Of a stretch of 64,000 nucleotides of DNA, positions 1-12,712 are shown piece by piece. Positions within the stretch are counted from its first letter, which is position 1. Each line of letters opens with the position of its first letter. A model generated the notes under the pieces. It saw nothing but the letters and a program-made list of their open reading frames with translations. It did not search any database and was not told the DNA's origin. Origin of the DNA: Paraspadella gotoi. Its lineage: Eukaryota > Chaetognatha. Both the position numbers and the translations under genes were made by a program. The stretch is taken from positions 8,084,606 to 8,148,605 of the forward strand of contig CM119266.1 in NCBI GenBank assembly GCA_051294375.1. Reading direction: 5' to 3'.

Positions 1-726
1 TTTGCAGTTTGGGTTATTATTCTCCCGAATTGTAATGAGTTTTCTTCTTCAGTCTTGTAATTTGAAATTTTTTTGTAAGATTGTCTATTGTGGCTGAATA
101 AATGTTAACTGTAATATTTTTTCAATTATATATTTTTTTTGATATTTCAACTAAGATAAGTATTGTATTGAATCGACATTATGAGATATCCTGTGAAACT
201 TCTTCATTCCTCAACCGTCGCTTCAATTACATTTTAAATCTTGACAATTACGATGACGACGATAACGATGAAAGAGACGACGACCACGACGCCGATAGGT
301 TTGTGCGGATGACCGAGAGTAGCCTTTCGCCGACTTTCGAGGATACAGTGGTCGGCTGGGGGAGCGAAAGATGAAGAGATAGAGGGGGAGAGAGACAGTG
401 TGCGTTTGAGATAAATCTGACTTTCGCGTTGACCAACGCGACCCTAGGAAAAACATCGCTCCTCGAGGAGGAAGAAGAGGAGGAGGCGAAGGATGAGGAG
501 GAAAAAATAACTCGAGGCGAAATTGACTCGCGACCGAATTTCGAGTTTTTCTCTCTCGCGTTTGAAATGTATTGGCGCGGAAAAGAAAAGCGAAAACAAG
601 AGGCTCTTGTCAAAACAATCGGGAGATAGAGAGAGAGACAGTGAGACCGAGGGAGAGATGGATGGGCTGTAAGATCGCGACATAGACGATCGCACCCAAC
701 GTCCGTTTCGCGGGGGTGAAAGTGAA

Positions 727-813
<87 letters not shown>

Positions 814-814
814 C

Positions 815-849
<35 letters not shown>

Positions 850-1070
850 TCTCGCGTCGTCGTCCTCTTTTTCGTCGTCGCTCTCATCGTCGTCATTTCC
901 ATTGATTTTCGCGTTCGATGGTGAAAACTTTTTTTTTTCGCGCTGATAAAAAACGAAGATATTTTTTCCTTTTTTTCCTACCAAAAATAAAAATTTAAAA
1001 CGAACAGAAGAAGAAAATTAAATAAAAACTTAATAAAAAAGACAAGGAAAAACGCTTCTTATTAAAAACG
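1..1070. other. 5' flank, AT-rich then GA-rich, no firm gene
   Basis: No gene can be supported with confidence. An ATG-initiated open frame at 102-374 (+) encodes 90 residues. Its second half, an Asp-rich stretch followed by a segment containing RFVRMTESSLSPTFEDTV, has coding-like composition and could be the end of an upstream gene. There is no clear splice acceptor or homology, so it is not called. 730-849 is an (AG)n tract. The last 100 bases before 1071 are A-rich leader-like DNA for the next gene. Confidence 0.5.
730..849. repeat. (AG)n microsatellite
   Basis: About 120 bases of nearly pure AG dinucleotides with a few single-base interruptions. Confidence 0.95.
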
Positions 1071-4000
1071 ATGATTTCGTTTCTTTTCTCCGCGAAATCG
1101 CGACTTTTTTTTCTTCTTTACTTTTTCGTCATCGGAAAATCGAATTCGGACGTCGAAATCTCCAAGGACGTCAACGACGGAAGCGACAACATCAACGACA
1201 GAATCGCTGCAGAAGTACAGCGCGATTCCATATCAGGTAGGATAATGTGAGCTTTCAAATAAAATTTCCTTTGAGGAGCGCATTTCATAAAAAAAGCATC
1301 AAACCGAGTGGAAAGCCCATTGTACTAAAACGCTTTTTCGAAGAAAAAAAAAGATAAGCCTAAAAAAACTTCAAAATTAAATCATTAAAACATTTTTTTA
1401 TCTTGCAAGTAAATAAAAAAAAATAATCGAAACCAATAAAAATAGTCGCATTCCCTATTTTTCCATTCAACTCTCTCCTTACCCTGCTTCACCTCACCTT
1501 GATCTCATCCACCACCGGATTAGGCTCCCGTCTCGGCGACAGATTCGGCGTCGATTTCGACAACTACGACGCCGACGTCGTCGCCGCCGCGATCGACATC
1601 TATGGCGACGAATATGACGCGCCGACGCCTGGCGACAACGAAGACCGAGTCGTCGGCGCCGGGGCCGTCTCGAGCCGCACGGAAGACGCCGGCGCCGCCG
1701 AGGGAATTCCTCCCGGTCTCGGATCGGGGAGAAGCCGGGACAACGATGTTATCGAGGGAAAAAGAGGGGCGCCGCCGGCGTCGCCCGAGGAAGATGAGGA
1801 GGAAGAGGCGCGGCGCCTGAGGGAGCATTTCATGAAGATGCGATTGGCGCTGCAGCAGCGGGGAGAGTTGGAGCGACTGCGTCAACGGGCAGAGATAGAG
1901 CGTCAAAAGCGAATTCGGGGGTCTTCGCAGGCGGCGCCGCCCAGAAAGCGGTCAGGCGGCGCCGGTGGTGGCGGAAACCAAAATCGTCGCTTTCCTAAAT
2001 TCGGCGGAGGCGATTTTCAAACGAAACTGCAGCGGCTGCAGCAATTGCGGCGAAATTGGAGAATGCGGCAAAAGGCAATGAAGGAAAGAAGACTGGAGAA
2101 TCAGACAGAGAAAGGAAGCGAGGAACCGGGCGTTGAAGGAGAGTCGCGACCGAGGCATCCACAATATCCCGAACATCAGGAGCATAAAAATATATATCGT
2201 CCGCAACATCCTCAACCTTTTCCTCAATCACGACATCCCGAACAACATCATCCAGACATTCCGCAGCATCCTCACAAACCTCATCTTCAACATCATCATC
2301 TACCGGACGTTCCCGCAAGGCAATCTGGAGATTTTCGGCATCCGGAAGTGCTCAGTCTCTTAGCAACGGAGACGCCAGAATCGCATCGATTCGATCATCG
2401 GACGAAAGCGCCAACTACGACGACCACAGGTATTTTTTTTTCTTCTCCTTTTCACACAAGAGAAGAGATGCCATCAGTTATTTAGGGATTGGCAGTAGGA
2501 TCAGCGAGATCTTACGAGTCTCGTCTATGACTCGCGATAAGATCTAAGAGTGCCCAACTTTTTTGACAATTTTTTTTTGGTTTTATCCTAAAACGTACAA
2601 AAGCCTCAATCTGGCTCAAAAATGATTCAGCAACTCGCGTTAGGTCACGTTTTTCATAATTGCACTCTTAAAATATTTAATTACTTTATCCTTGCTCACA
2701 ACAAATCCCTCACTAACCCGAACTAACGTCCTTTCGTGTTCAGAACTAATCCGCGAATCCACCACCACCACCGCCGCGCCGAAGCGAGACCAGCGCCCCA
2801 CGGAAATCCCAACCTCCAACTCGAACGATAAATGGAAAAAAATGCATCTGATGTCGCCAGATGACGACGTAAGTCGCGACGATAATCTTTTGATTGAGCA
2901 AAGAAATGATTGAAGTCGACGCACTTCGTTCGCGTCAGCGTCGATGACCTAATTTTTCTACTACTTCACACTTTTTTTAATTGAAAGGAATGGAGTTATA
3001 TAGGAGATAGGAGATATAGAGTGTGCTTACTAAGAAAGGTCTAGGGACGCATAAAAGCTTCGCGGTGAACTCGAGTATCTTTCCTTAATCCCTCGACTTC
3101 TCTTGACGCCGTCAGGTTATCCAAAGGGAGTTCCGCCCGCGCCTCCCCGCCACCGACGCCTCCGGAACGCCCCACCTCCCAAAGGGATACATGAACGCGC
3201 AGAAGGAGAGTTGGAGGCGGGAGGGAACTATGAGGAGACCGGAAGAGGCGAGGCGGAGGCCGGAAAAAGTAGTGAAGAGGCCGGAAGAAGCCGCCGGAAG
3301 GGCGGAGAGTTGGCCGTCATCGACGCTGGACGCGAAGGGAGGAGCGACGAATGGCGGACGAAGACATAACGACCGACTTTATTTCTCTCAGGGCGGAGAG
3401 GGAGGCGAAGGAGGCAGCGGGGACGCATTTGGGGGCGTTGAGGACAGAGATAGAGACGAGGACGGAGATGAGCCGACGATTAAACCGAGATTGGTCGTGA
3501 TCAAAAACGAGGAGGAGATCGTAAGACCGACAGCGACGCCGACGGCCGCATTAAACAAAAATCTTGAACGAAGATTCGAAGAAGAGTATCAACTTGGAAA
3601 AGGTTTTAATCAACCAATTTATGATCATCACCCGTTTTCAAAAGCACAGCATTTGACTAATTTATTTACATTTTAAAATGACCTATTTTTCATTTGTGAC
3701 TTCTTGTAGCCTTGAACGCGAGCCACGCCCCCCGAGTTTGCGCCCCGGCGGCGCCTGATTTCTCTGTCGTCCTCGAGTCCATAAACGAGAAACTCGAGGT
3801 CCTCACGAGGAGGATGAGCATCATGATGGAGGCACCGTCGAGGGACGAAGGTGGAGCAGGGGAAGGCGAGAGCGCCGTCGCCGCCGTCAAGGGAGACATC
3901 GATCTTATTGTCAACAAACTTGCGGGACAATTTGACGCCAAAGAGAAAGAGACACAGGTTACTTTGGGTATAGGGTTGTGGAAGTCTGAGATAGTTGTTG

Positions 4001-5310
4001 TTGTTGTCGCCGCAAGGTGTGGGTTTCTGATCTGAATTTTTGTCAATGAAAAATATTTTTCCAAAATTAAAGTTCGAGGATCGGGATTGTTAATGGGGAT
4101 TTACTAGAAGATGGGTAATATCATTCTGAAATAACTGAGTGTGATTGATGAATAAAATGAATAGTCAAACTCCTTTCCCTCGCTTCAGAACGCCATCGCC
4201 TCTGCCATTAACGACGCGATGGTCAACTACGAAAAAAACATCCAAACGGTGAAGACGGACTTGGAAGGACTAGACACGAAGGCCAACGTCCAGATGATTC
4301 AGACCAAGTCCGTCGCCGAGCAATTCGCTGACATGGAAAGGAAGATGCGCGTTCAGGGCCTCAACCTCATGTCGCTCGCCAAGGAGTTCAAAACGCTCGA
4401 CAACCGGATAGGCGTGCAGAGCAAAGTTAGACGAGTCTGAATGTTTCCGATCAAATAACGGAGCTGGCTATATATTCATTTAATTGTATCCTTTACTCTT
4501 CAGGTTTTGACCCGTCTGCGAGGGACTCTCGCGTTTCACACCCAAAGAATAAGCGACATGTTTCGCAAAGGGCAGAAGCTCTTCAACGAGACCGGAGTCT
4601 TCGTCGTTCCCGACGGCTTCACCAGGTTCTCGAGTGGATCGACTCGGGATTCTCTCGATCGGTGAAACCATTTTTTTTCTTGCTGAATTTTAAGTCTTTG
4701 CCTCCGCAGGCTGGACGTCCTCTGTATAGGCGGCGGCGGCGGCGGACGCAGCGCCGTCGAGGACGGAGGGGACGGGGGAAACTCCGCGTTCGGGAAATAC
4801 CTTTTCGCCGGAGGGGGAAAGGGCGGCAGGGCTTTTGGTGAGACGAGAGAAACAGAAAAAGAAAAGAAAAAAAAACATAAAAAAGTAAAGAACCGAAATG
4901 AAAACAAAAAAAATTAACTAAAAAGTTTCCCTGTTTGCTACCCTCAGGACGAGATTCCGGAGGGTGGGGCGGAAAAGGGACGGTGGCAGACGGAGGAAGA
5001 GGCGGGCGGGGAAGAGGATGTTCGGGTAAGTCAATTCTCTACATACCACCACTTCGTATCCTCCTTCCCTGAAAACATGGTTAAGGTTTGACAAAAGTGG
5101 AAGGCGGACAAATTCCTCCTCTAAGGCGAGGAGGGATGAGGTCTTCGTCCCCTTTGGCTTTTTGGGTCAATCGCGAATCAAAGGCTGGGGGGGCGGCAAG
5201 GGGGGGCGTGTGGCGATTTCAAAGAAAACAATCGAATCGACGAGGGAATCCTTTTCGGAAGAGAGATTCACAATTCCCCGCATATTTATAGAACAATTTT
5301 GTTTCCAAAT

Positions 5311-5350
<40 letters not shown>

Positions 5351-6287
5351 GAAAGTTTGTTGTGATTGAAGGATCGGTTGACCCACTTTGCGGTTCATCA
5401 GTGGAAGAGAGAAGAAAAATGGTCTTTTTGTTTTTGTTGTTTCACGAGGCCTTTTGTTTCTTATTCGCCATCTGTCGTTAATGAGGCTTTCACGAACCGC
5501 GAATCTTTTCAAACGCGACGACCGATTGCGATCGATTCTACGCTCCCTTCTTTGGGCCTCTCACCCCCCCCCCCGTGTTGAGCCTTCACGCATCGTTCCA
5601 CTGGGATTAGCTCGCCCTCATAATTATAACGCTGCTGTGCTTTGTAACTTGGGCCAAAAGGTTAATCCCTTCATGGTCATTGAATCATTGATCAATTTTT
5701 AACTAATAAGATCGACATTCTTTGATCATTATGTCGGAGAAAAAATCACAAAATCACCTACAACAATTAATCAAAATTACTACTTATCCTAATCTTAATT
5801 TCGTGACCGTATTTTTCATTTTAAGTCTTTGATATGTATTCACGTCATATCTCTTTCTTTTTTAAGTTTGACGATTCTCCTTTCCCTCTGTGACCTTCCC
5901 CCAGGCGGCGGCGGCGCGGCGGGGCAGACGAGCGGCGGGGAATCGGCTTTGACAGCGCCGGGATCTTCGCAGTTTCCCTTCTGCGGCGGCGGTGGCTGCC
6001 GCGGCTGCAATAACTGCGAAGAGGCGGGGCGGTCTGGGCCGGGCGGCCGACCGCCTATCAAACGATCAGGAGGGCTCTACGGCGGTGGGGGCGGGTCTTG
6101 CTGCGGCTACAGGGCCGGCGGCGGCGGTGGCTACTCGCGCCTCGCTCTAGAGCTCCCTGCGAGGGAGAGAGTAAGCGTGAGTGTGGGGCGAGCGGGACGT
6201 CCGCACGACCCCAACGGGGCGTCGGCCCCGGGGGTGTGTATAGTGGCTTGGGGTCAGTCCATAGACCCTCACGGGATTTTCACGTGA
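1071..6287 (+). CDS. Secreted coiled-coil / glycine-rich domain protein (10 exons, 959 aa)
   Basis: I assembled ten exons: 1071-1236, 1524-2429, 2744-2868, 3116-3602, 3710-3957, 4189-4425, 4504-4625, 4710-4837, 4948-5025 and 5905-6287. Every junction is GT-AG and in phase, and the total of 2,880 bases is exactly 960 codons, which supports the model strongly. The start has a signal-peptide-like core (MISFLFSAKSRLFFLLYFFV) followed by an acidic segment. Exon 2 carries an Arg/Glu/Gln-rich predicted coiled coil and a His/Pro/Gln-rich stretch; exon 4 is Glu/Arg/Gly-rich. Exons 5-7 form a second heptad-like helical region. The C-terminal 230 or so residues begin VPDGFTRLDVLCIGGGGGG, contain NSAFGKYLFAGGGKGG and a CGGGGCRGCNNC cluster, and end with VSVSVGRAG...APGVCIVAW. 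This is the opening and closing pattern of the glycine-rich domain family known from tail-fibre-like and animal extracellular proteins. Intron 9 (879 bases) holds an (AG)n tract. Function is unknown; an extracellular, oligomeric, matrix- or mucus-like role is inference. Confidence 0.8.
5310..5346. repeat. (AG)n microsatellite in intron 9
   Basis: A pure AG run inside the last intron of the glycine-rich protein gene. Confidence 0.95.
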
Positions 6288-8637
6288 ATAGAGACGGATT
6301 TAAATTTGATTATTTTAAATATTTTTATTACTTAAGTTTTTTAATTCAAATTCTCTCGAAAATGCTGTCGTGTATTCATTTTTTTCAATATCATTATCCC
6401 TTCTTCACCCCCTTCCCAATACTCTTACCCTTATCCTCAATTTTGCACCCGATGTCATTTTTAATTTCGTGTCTTTACAAAATGATTTAATGTTTTACTA
6501 TGTTCAATGAAGGAGACGAAAAAGAAACTCATCCTCATGCTAATTATAGAAACTCTCCCATAATTAACGTCAAAAATTTACTTTTTCGAGAAATAATATT
6601 TATTGCTTTATGCAATCATTTTTCTAGTCCTCTACTTCCTACCCGTTTGCCTTCCTCTCCTCCAGACTCTTCCTCTTCCTAATGAAAAGGCGTGATGAAT
6701 TGATGATGACTTCCGGTTTCGTCTCTTTCTCATTCTCCAATTGCTTGTCGATCCCCAAATCCCCGTTTCCCCATTTCCCCGTTTCCCCGTTTTCCCGAAT
6801 CCACTCATTCCCAAAAACCCTTCATTTTCTGTACTCGAGTAAAAAAAAACATTTGTTTCCCACGTCGTCTCTTTTTTTTTTCTTTTTCTTCGTCATCTTT
6901 TTCTCTCAGAAAAAAAAGGGAAAAAAAGGAAAAAAATTAACCGTAAAACGCGAAGACTCAAGGAGAAAAAGCTCTTTTTTTTCTTTAAAGATGAATTCCG
7001 AACATTTTTTAACCTAATTGTAAATTAGCCGCAGACTTTTTTTTCTCCGCTCACCCAATCCAATTGTGGTTCTTCCTCGAGACGGAAGGTGATGGAGGAG
7101 GGGAAAGAGGAGGGAGAGGAGGGGAAGATGCGAAAGCAAGATCATGATTGTTTTCAGCGCATTTTTCTCGAACGCGATTTTTTCTTTCATTCTTTTTGTT
7201 TTTATTCAATTTTAACTCTTCTTTGGAGGGGAAATCGATTCGAATTTTCGGTCCTTAACCTTCATTAATCGAGTCAAGGGAGATAAAGATGTGGAAAGGA
7301 GTTAGAGAGAAAGAGTGGGAACGGAACGACCACCAAGTTAGAATTTGAAAAGGAAGAACAAAGTGAGACAGAGAGAGAGACACGTTTGCAGGAGACTTCT
7401 CGAATATCTTGGGACGAAGAAATCATCAAAAAAGTGAAAAATTCGCCTCGAGTTTTGATTTTCGTCTCGCGAGTCTCGATTTCGACGCCGATCGGTTCTT
7501 CCCAGAAAATTGAGAACATCACTTCACTCTGCGTCTTTTTTTTCAAACACGCGACAGCATCCCACGTGGCTTGTTTTTATCTGTCTTCTCTCATCTGTTT
7601 TTATCTTTACATCCAACGTCTCTTCTGCTATATGCTTTGATTTTTACAAACCCTATCCTATTTTTCCTCTCTATTTTCTTCTATTTGTAATTTTGTTTTC
7701 ATATATCCCATTTCCCTTTTGTTTCTACTTCAATTTTCGTCCAACTTTCATCTCCTCCTCCGATCTTCTCTCTCACCCCTCCTGCTGAGAAAGAGAGTAA
7801 GAGATTTGTTTTGAATTAAAAACGAATTTCCGCGTAGTAACTTTTTTTCCCTTTTTTTTTCTCCCGATTTTCTCCTTCTCTTTTTCTTTATTCCGCGCAG
7901 GTTTGCAGGTTCGACCCCCGCGAATTCGAAAACCTCGAAAACTCGAACCTCGTTTTCATTTTTAAAAAAATCTTCCCACCCCCATTTCGATCTCCCCCCC
8001 CCCTAGTTTCCTCATTCATTGTTTTTCCCTTTTCGAGGTAAAAAAGCCAAATTTCTCCCCCACTCCTTGGAGTTTTTTTCCCCCGCCACCGAAAAACAGA
8101 TTAAAGAATAAGTTAGCACCTGTCCGCCTTTATGTTCGCCGCGGGCCCTCGGGGCGAGGAGGGGCGATAGAGAGACGAGTGCCGCTTGGGCGGCGAGGAC
8201 GGCCGCGAAGGCGGCAGCCAAGAGTCGAGGGCCAGATCCTCTCTTGGAAATTAGGAGAGACCAGTATTTTTTTTTATTTGAAGTTTTTTTTTAGCGGGAG
8301 CTAAATTTTTTTATGTGTTTTTTCTATTTAAAAAAAAAAGACCTTCTTTTGCGGCGCGAATCGTTTAAGTTTCTGGTTCGACGCAGAACACAAACACTTG
8401 GACGACGGAAGAAAAAGAAGGGAAAAAAAAACACAAAAAGCCAAAAGGTTATATTGTTTTTAGGAAAAATAAAAAAACAAAAGAAATTCGCGTGGGCTTA
8501 ATACATATATCTTTTTTTTTCCTTCTTTCATCCTGCCGCCTGGATAAAGGATTTTTCTCTCCCACAACTTAATTTTGGTTGCCATTTCCGTCCGTTCCTT
8601 CCGTTCCCCTTTCATAACCCCTTTTCCACATCCCTAC
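6288..8637. other. Intergenic stretch between two convergent genes
   Basis: AT- and T-rich DNA lies between the stop of the glycine-rich gene (+) and the last recognised HYDIN exon (-). I searched the minus strand for the next HYDIN ASH-like segment and found none. The only compositional outlier is a GC-rich patch at about 8130-8240. On the minus strand it reads as an Ala/Leu-rich hydrophobic segment (AAAFAAVLAAQAALVSLSPL) followed by a possible GT donor, but there is no ATG in frame, so it is not called as a gene. Confidence 0.6.
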
Positions 8638-11237
8638 CTTATCGACTCTGAAGAGGATTTCCCTGGTGGAGAACTGCAGAAGCGGCGCGATGAACTCCGC
8701 GCTGACCTCTACAGTCATGATCTTTTGTTTTTGTCCGCTGGCGCCGACGATCGAGTAGCAGCCGAGTTGTTCTCTGAGATTGAGGGAGAAAGAAATCACT
8801 TTTTTGCCTGGGATTCCCTTACCCGATCCGACCTCTCACCACCCTCACCTGACGATCTGCGGCGTGTCGACGATCCCCTCCAGATGAAGGAGTTTGGATT
8901 CACCGGGAGACAATTCAATCTTGACGGGATTCAGGTGAAACACTGGGGCTTGACCTTTCGCCTGGGAAGAGGGGGCGACGTTAGTCAAAACAAGAGCTTC
9001 ATCTACGATATGGAAAAAGAAGGAGGTAGGGCTAGTGAAAATAAAGGCTTCACCGCTATGGAAAAAGTTTATCTCAATAAATGAATGAATTAAGAAATAC
9101 ATCCAATGCAATAGAGAGGCTTGTCATTTGCCTCGATAAAATATACACATGGCATATGTCACTGGTCAGAACACGAGGCTGCGAGGCGATTAACCTGAAA
9201 TACTCAACGGGCCAATCAGCAAGCCGAGTAGCGGAAGAAATGGAGTCGGATAAAAATCCTACGGCTGCTTCGTCTTTGGTTACAAGGTATTAGGGTTTTT
9301 AAGGGTTAATAACAAACTTAAAATAAAGCGTCTTTCTCCGATTGCGTCTTTTCCCCTGGGCCGATTTTTTTCCCTTTCGGCCAAAAAAAAAAACGATGTT
9401 TAAGAAAAAAAATCGACATTCCTATTTTTAGAGAAAGATTTCGAAAATAAAAGAAGAAAGACTTAAGGGGACCCAGTGATAAAAATGATATCATAAGCTT
9501 AAGGGTCTATCATCAAAGGAATTTGAATGGTGATAGTCATTAATTTTTCTTTGCACGGGAAACTGGCAAAAAAATTCCTATCTCTTATTGTAGCGGAAAC
9601 AAAAATTTAATAATTATGAAAAAAAAATTAGTTGACCCTACCTAAATATTTATATAATCCATTATTTTATTTTTGCATTAGAAAGTATTTTTTACTAAAT
9701 TCCAATTTTTTATTTTTTACTGTACAAAGCTATAATTTTAGGTTTAAGCCTCATTGAACAAAGGCTTTACAAGATTAATATTTTTATATTTTTATATTTA
9801 CTTAAAAGCAGACAAATCAAACCTAAATTCTATTCTTACAGAAACAAAACTGTAATAATTATTAATTAATATTCATATTCATCCCTTAAATGTATAATTA
9901 AACTATATTGATTCCTAATTATAACAAATAAAAATTTAGCAGAAGTACAGAATCTTTCTCTTGTTTTTATATTTATATTACTTCAAAGAGTTTTATTTTC
10001 ATCCAATTAACAGAATCATTTGAAAAGAAAGTTTAAATAAAATCAGTCGATACCTTAAATTTTTATTCATTCCTAGTTTTTTTTCTTATAAATTTTTGTG
10101 ATAAAAGCTGAAAATCTTTTTAAAATTAGATCTTACCCTTTTTTGGAAAAAAAAATTTTAAACTTGAAAAAGATTTTCTTCTTACCGATTTTTTAAAGAA
10201 AATTAAGCTCGCTGATTTTATCAAATTTTTTAACTACTTTCCCAAATGATTATAGAAGAAAAAATTATATGACAAGAACCAGCTTAAGTTAAAGGGTCAA
10301 ACGTTATGTTTTCAGCTTTTTACCCCCCCTGTTCACTTGGTCCCCTTAAAGGCGAATAATGGGAAAAAAGAAGAGAATCGCGAGAAGATACGTATATATA
10401 TAAAAGAAATAGAAGGCAATCTCTCTCTCTCTCTCTCTTTCCTTCCTTCCACACTTCATCCTCTCCGCCTCCTTTCCTCAAGTGATTACCACCAGTTTCT
10501 TTTCAGGTGATTAATCGGTGATAAACCGTCTTTCACATTTTTTTATGGCTCGTTTAGGCGTTATTTATTTGATCCACTTCTTTCTGTTTCAAGCAAAACA
10601 TGCCTAGCTTTTCCCGTCTATCAACTATGAAGCTAATTTTTACTACACCCTCATTCCTCATCCTTTGTCAATTTAAGCGACTTGTTAAGGACATAAAAAC
10701 CCTTCCTTTCCTCTCATGTCAAAGAACAACAGTTCTCGACCATAGTTATGGTCTTGGTAAGTCGCCCCTAAATATACAACATAAATTAAGTACATATATA
10801 TACATGTATACACGCACTCGCTTTGATATTTAAGCGCTTATCATGGCCTTTTGCAGATGGCATACACTTTAAACTTTTCTCCACCCACTCTAAAAATAAT
10901 CAAAAAGCCAAAAATTTAGGAAATTTATCAAATAAAAAAATGAACATCCAAAATAAATAAAATACAAATACAATTCTCAAGGGTGAAAACCGCACGGGGG
11001 GAGGGAAATAAAAAGTTTTAAATTGTAAACATTTTGAAAATAACTATCTTAAATTATTTTTCTCTCACTCTTTCTTTCGTTTCCTTCATCTCCTCACCGA
11101 TTTATTCTTGGCGATCTTGTTGGAGGCGAGCTGCGGGAGGCGACCAGGAGTCTCAGAGCTCCAGTAGAGTTGCTGGAAGCGGCGACCTCTATTCGTCAGG
11201 TGGAATATCTGTCGAGGGAAAAGGAAAGAGAGAGAGG

Positions 11238-11271
<34 letters not shown>

Positions 11272-11855
11272 GAAAAATATATCAAAATCCCGGGCGACAT
11301 TCCTCTCGTCAGAGTTAATGATTTAAAAATATAAAATGTATAAATATCTTGTAATCCTTTTATTTTCTCACGTGATTCGACTTCGGTTATAAAAACAGTC
11401 TTCACGGATCTCGGGTCCCGAATTTAGATCCGAGGTGACAACTCGGTGTGAAAAGTGTGAAGGGTCGTAATGGAAGGAAAACAAGGAAACTCACGATCCA
11501 TCTCTCTCTTTCTCTCACTCTCCTTCTTTTCCTTTGTCGCAAGTTCCCTCTCTCTCTCTCCCTCTCACTCTCGGCGAGTCTCTCACTCTCGGCGAGTCTC
11601 GCAAACCTTTTGGCAAAGCGCCTTGCTGAAATGCGGTCCAAGGTTGAGATTGTGCAAGAGCGGAGGGTCGGCGACGATGGTTGTGCCGAATCCCGTGGCG
11701 GAGACGGGGATTTGGCGGAAGGAAGAGTTTTCGATCGTCAAGTGGACGACGTCATCGAATCTAAAAAACGGCAGTAAATTCGTTCATTCACTCTCTCTTT
11801 TTTTAATTCCTTTAATATTTATTTATTTATCTATTTATTCATTTATCTCTCTTTC

Positions 11856-11914
<59 letters not shown>

Positions 11915-12662
11915 CACTTGACAGTATCGTCCAAAAAGGCGGTAACGGTGATATTAAGTTCACCAAATGGCGGGACAACGCCCTCGGCGGGGGCGACCTT
12001 GTAGACAGAGTTGGGGCGAAGCAACTTGGCAAAGAATTTGGCGTCGATGAGAGACTCGTTGCGGAAGCTGAGGGTCTGGAGGAGAAAGCAGAGGTTGTTG
12101 TTGTTGTCTTGAGTTCTCATATCTCACTAGACAGAAACTCCGGTAATACGACCCCCTACCAAACCCCTGGCCCATCTCCCCTCGCAACCCCCTCCTCCCC
12201 AAACCTGCGGGACGTCCTTTAACACTTCCGTCTTGTCCCAGTTGAGCTTGAGCGGTTTGATCTTGACGACGGGGCCTTCGCCGATCCCACCCAGCGTCAC
12301 CACGAGCGCCGGCCGTCGCGAGCCGAGGATGTTGAAGTGGGCGGCGACGGTGAACTCGCCGAGACGGAGGAGGCGGACGCGGACGGGAATCTCCACTTTG
12401 GAGCCCGAAGGGATCACGCCCTTTTGGGTGGGGATTATTATGCAATATATTATCTTTGTAATAATAGTCGTGTAATAATCGAATTCAATCCTCACTCTAG
12501 CATCGGCGGTCGTGTAGACGAGGTTGTTTCTCTCCTCGTCCTCTGGTTGCGGCAAAAGTTCGTAGACGGCGGGGAGATCGGACTCGTTCTCGAGTTTGAC
12601 GGGGACTTCGTAGGCGTAGCCGATGAAGCATCGACCCAGGTGGACCACGGAGTGCGGACTGT

Positions 12663-12712
<50 letters not shown>

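Noticed and set aside
7897-7925. Another GGTTCGA-like T-loop near 7905
   Set aside because: One stem mismatch and no upstream tRNA arms; chance match.
8012-8221. Signal-peptide-like Ala/Leu-rich frame on minus as a next HYDIN exon or a new gene
   Set aside because: It has no ATG in frame and no similarity to the expected HYDIN segment.
11598-11625. GC donor after HYDIN exon 18 (AAG|GCGCTT)
   Set aside because: The downstream GT donor at 11606 (CAAAAG|GTTTGC) keeps phase and gives exactly the residue spacing seen in other HYDIN proteins.
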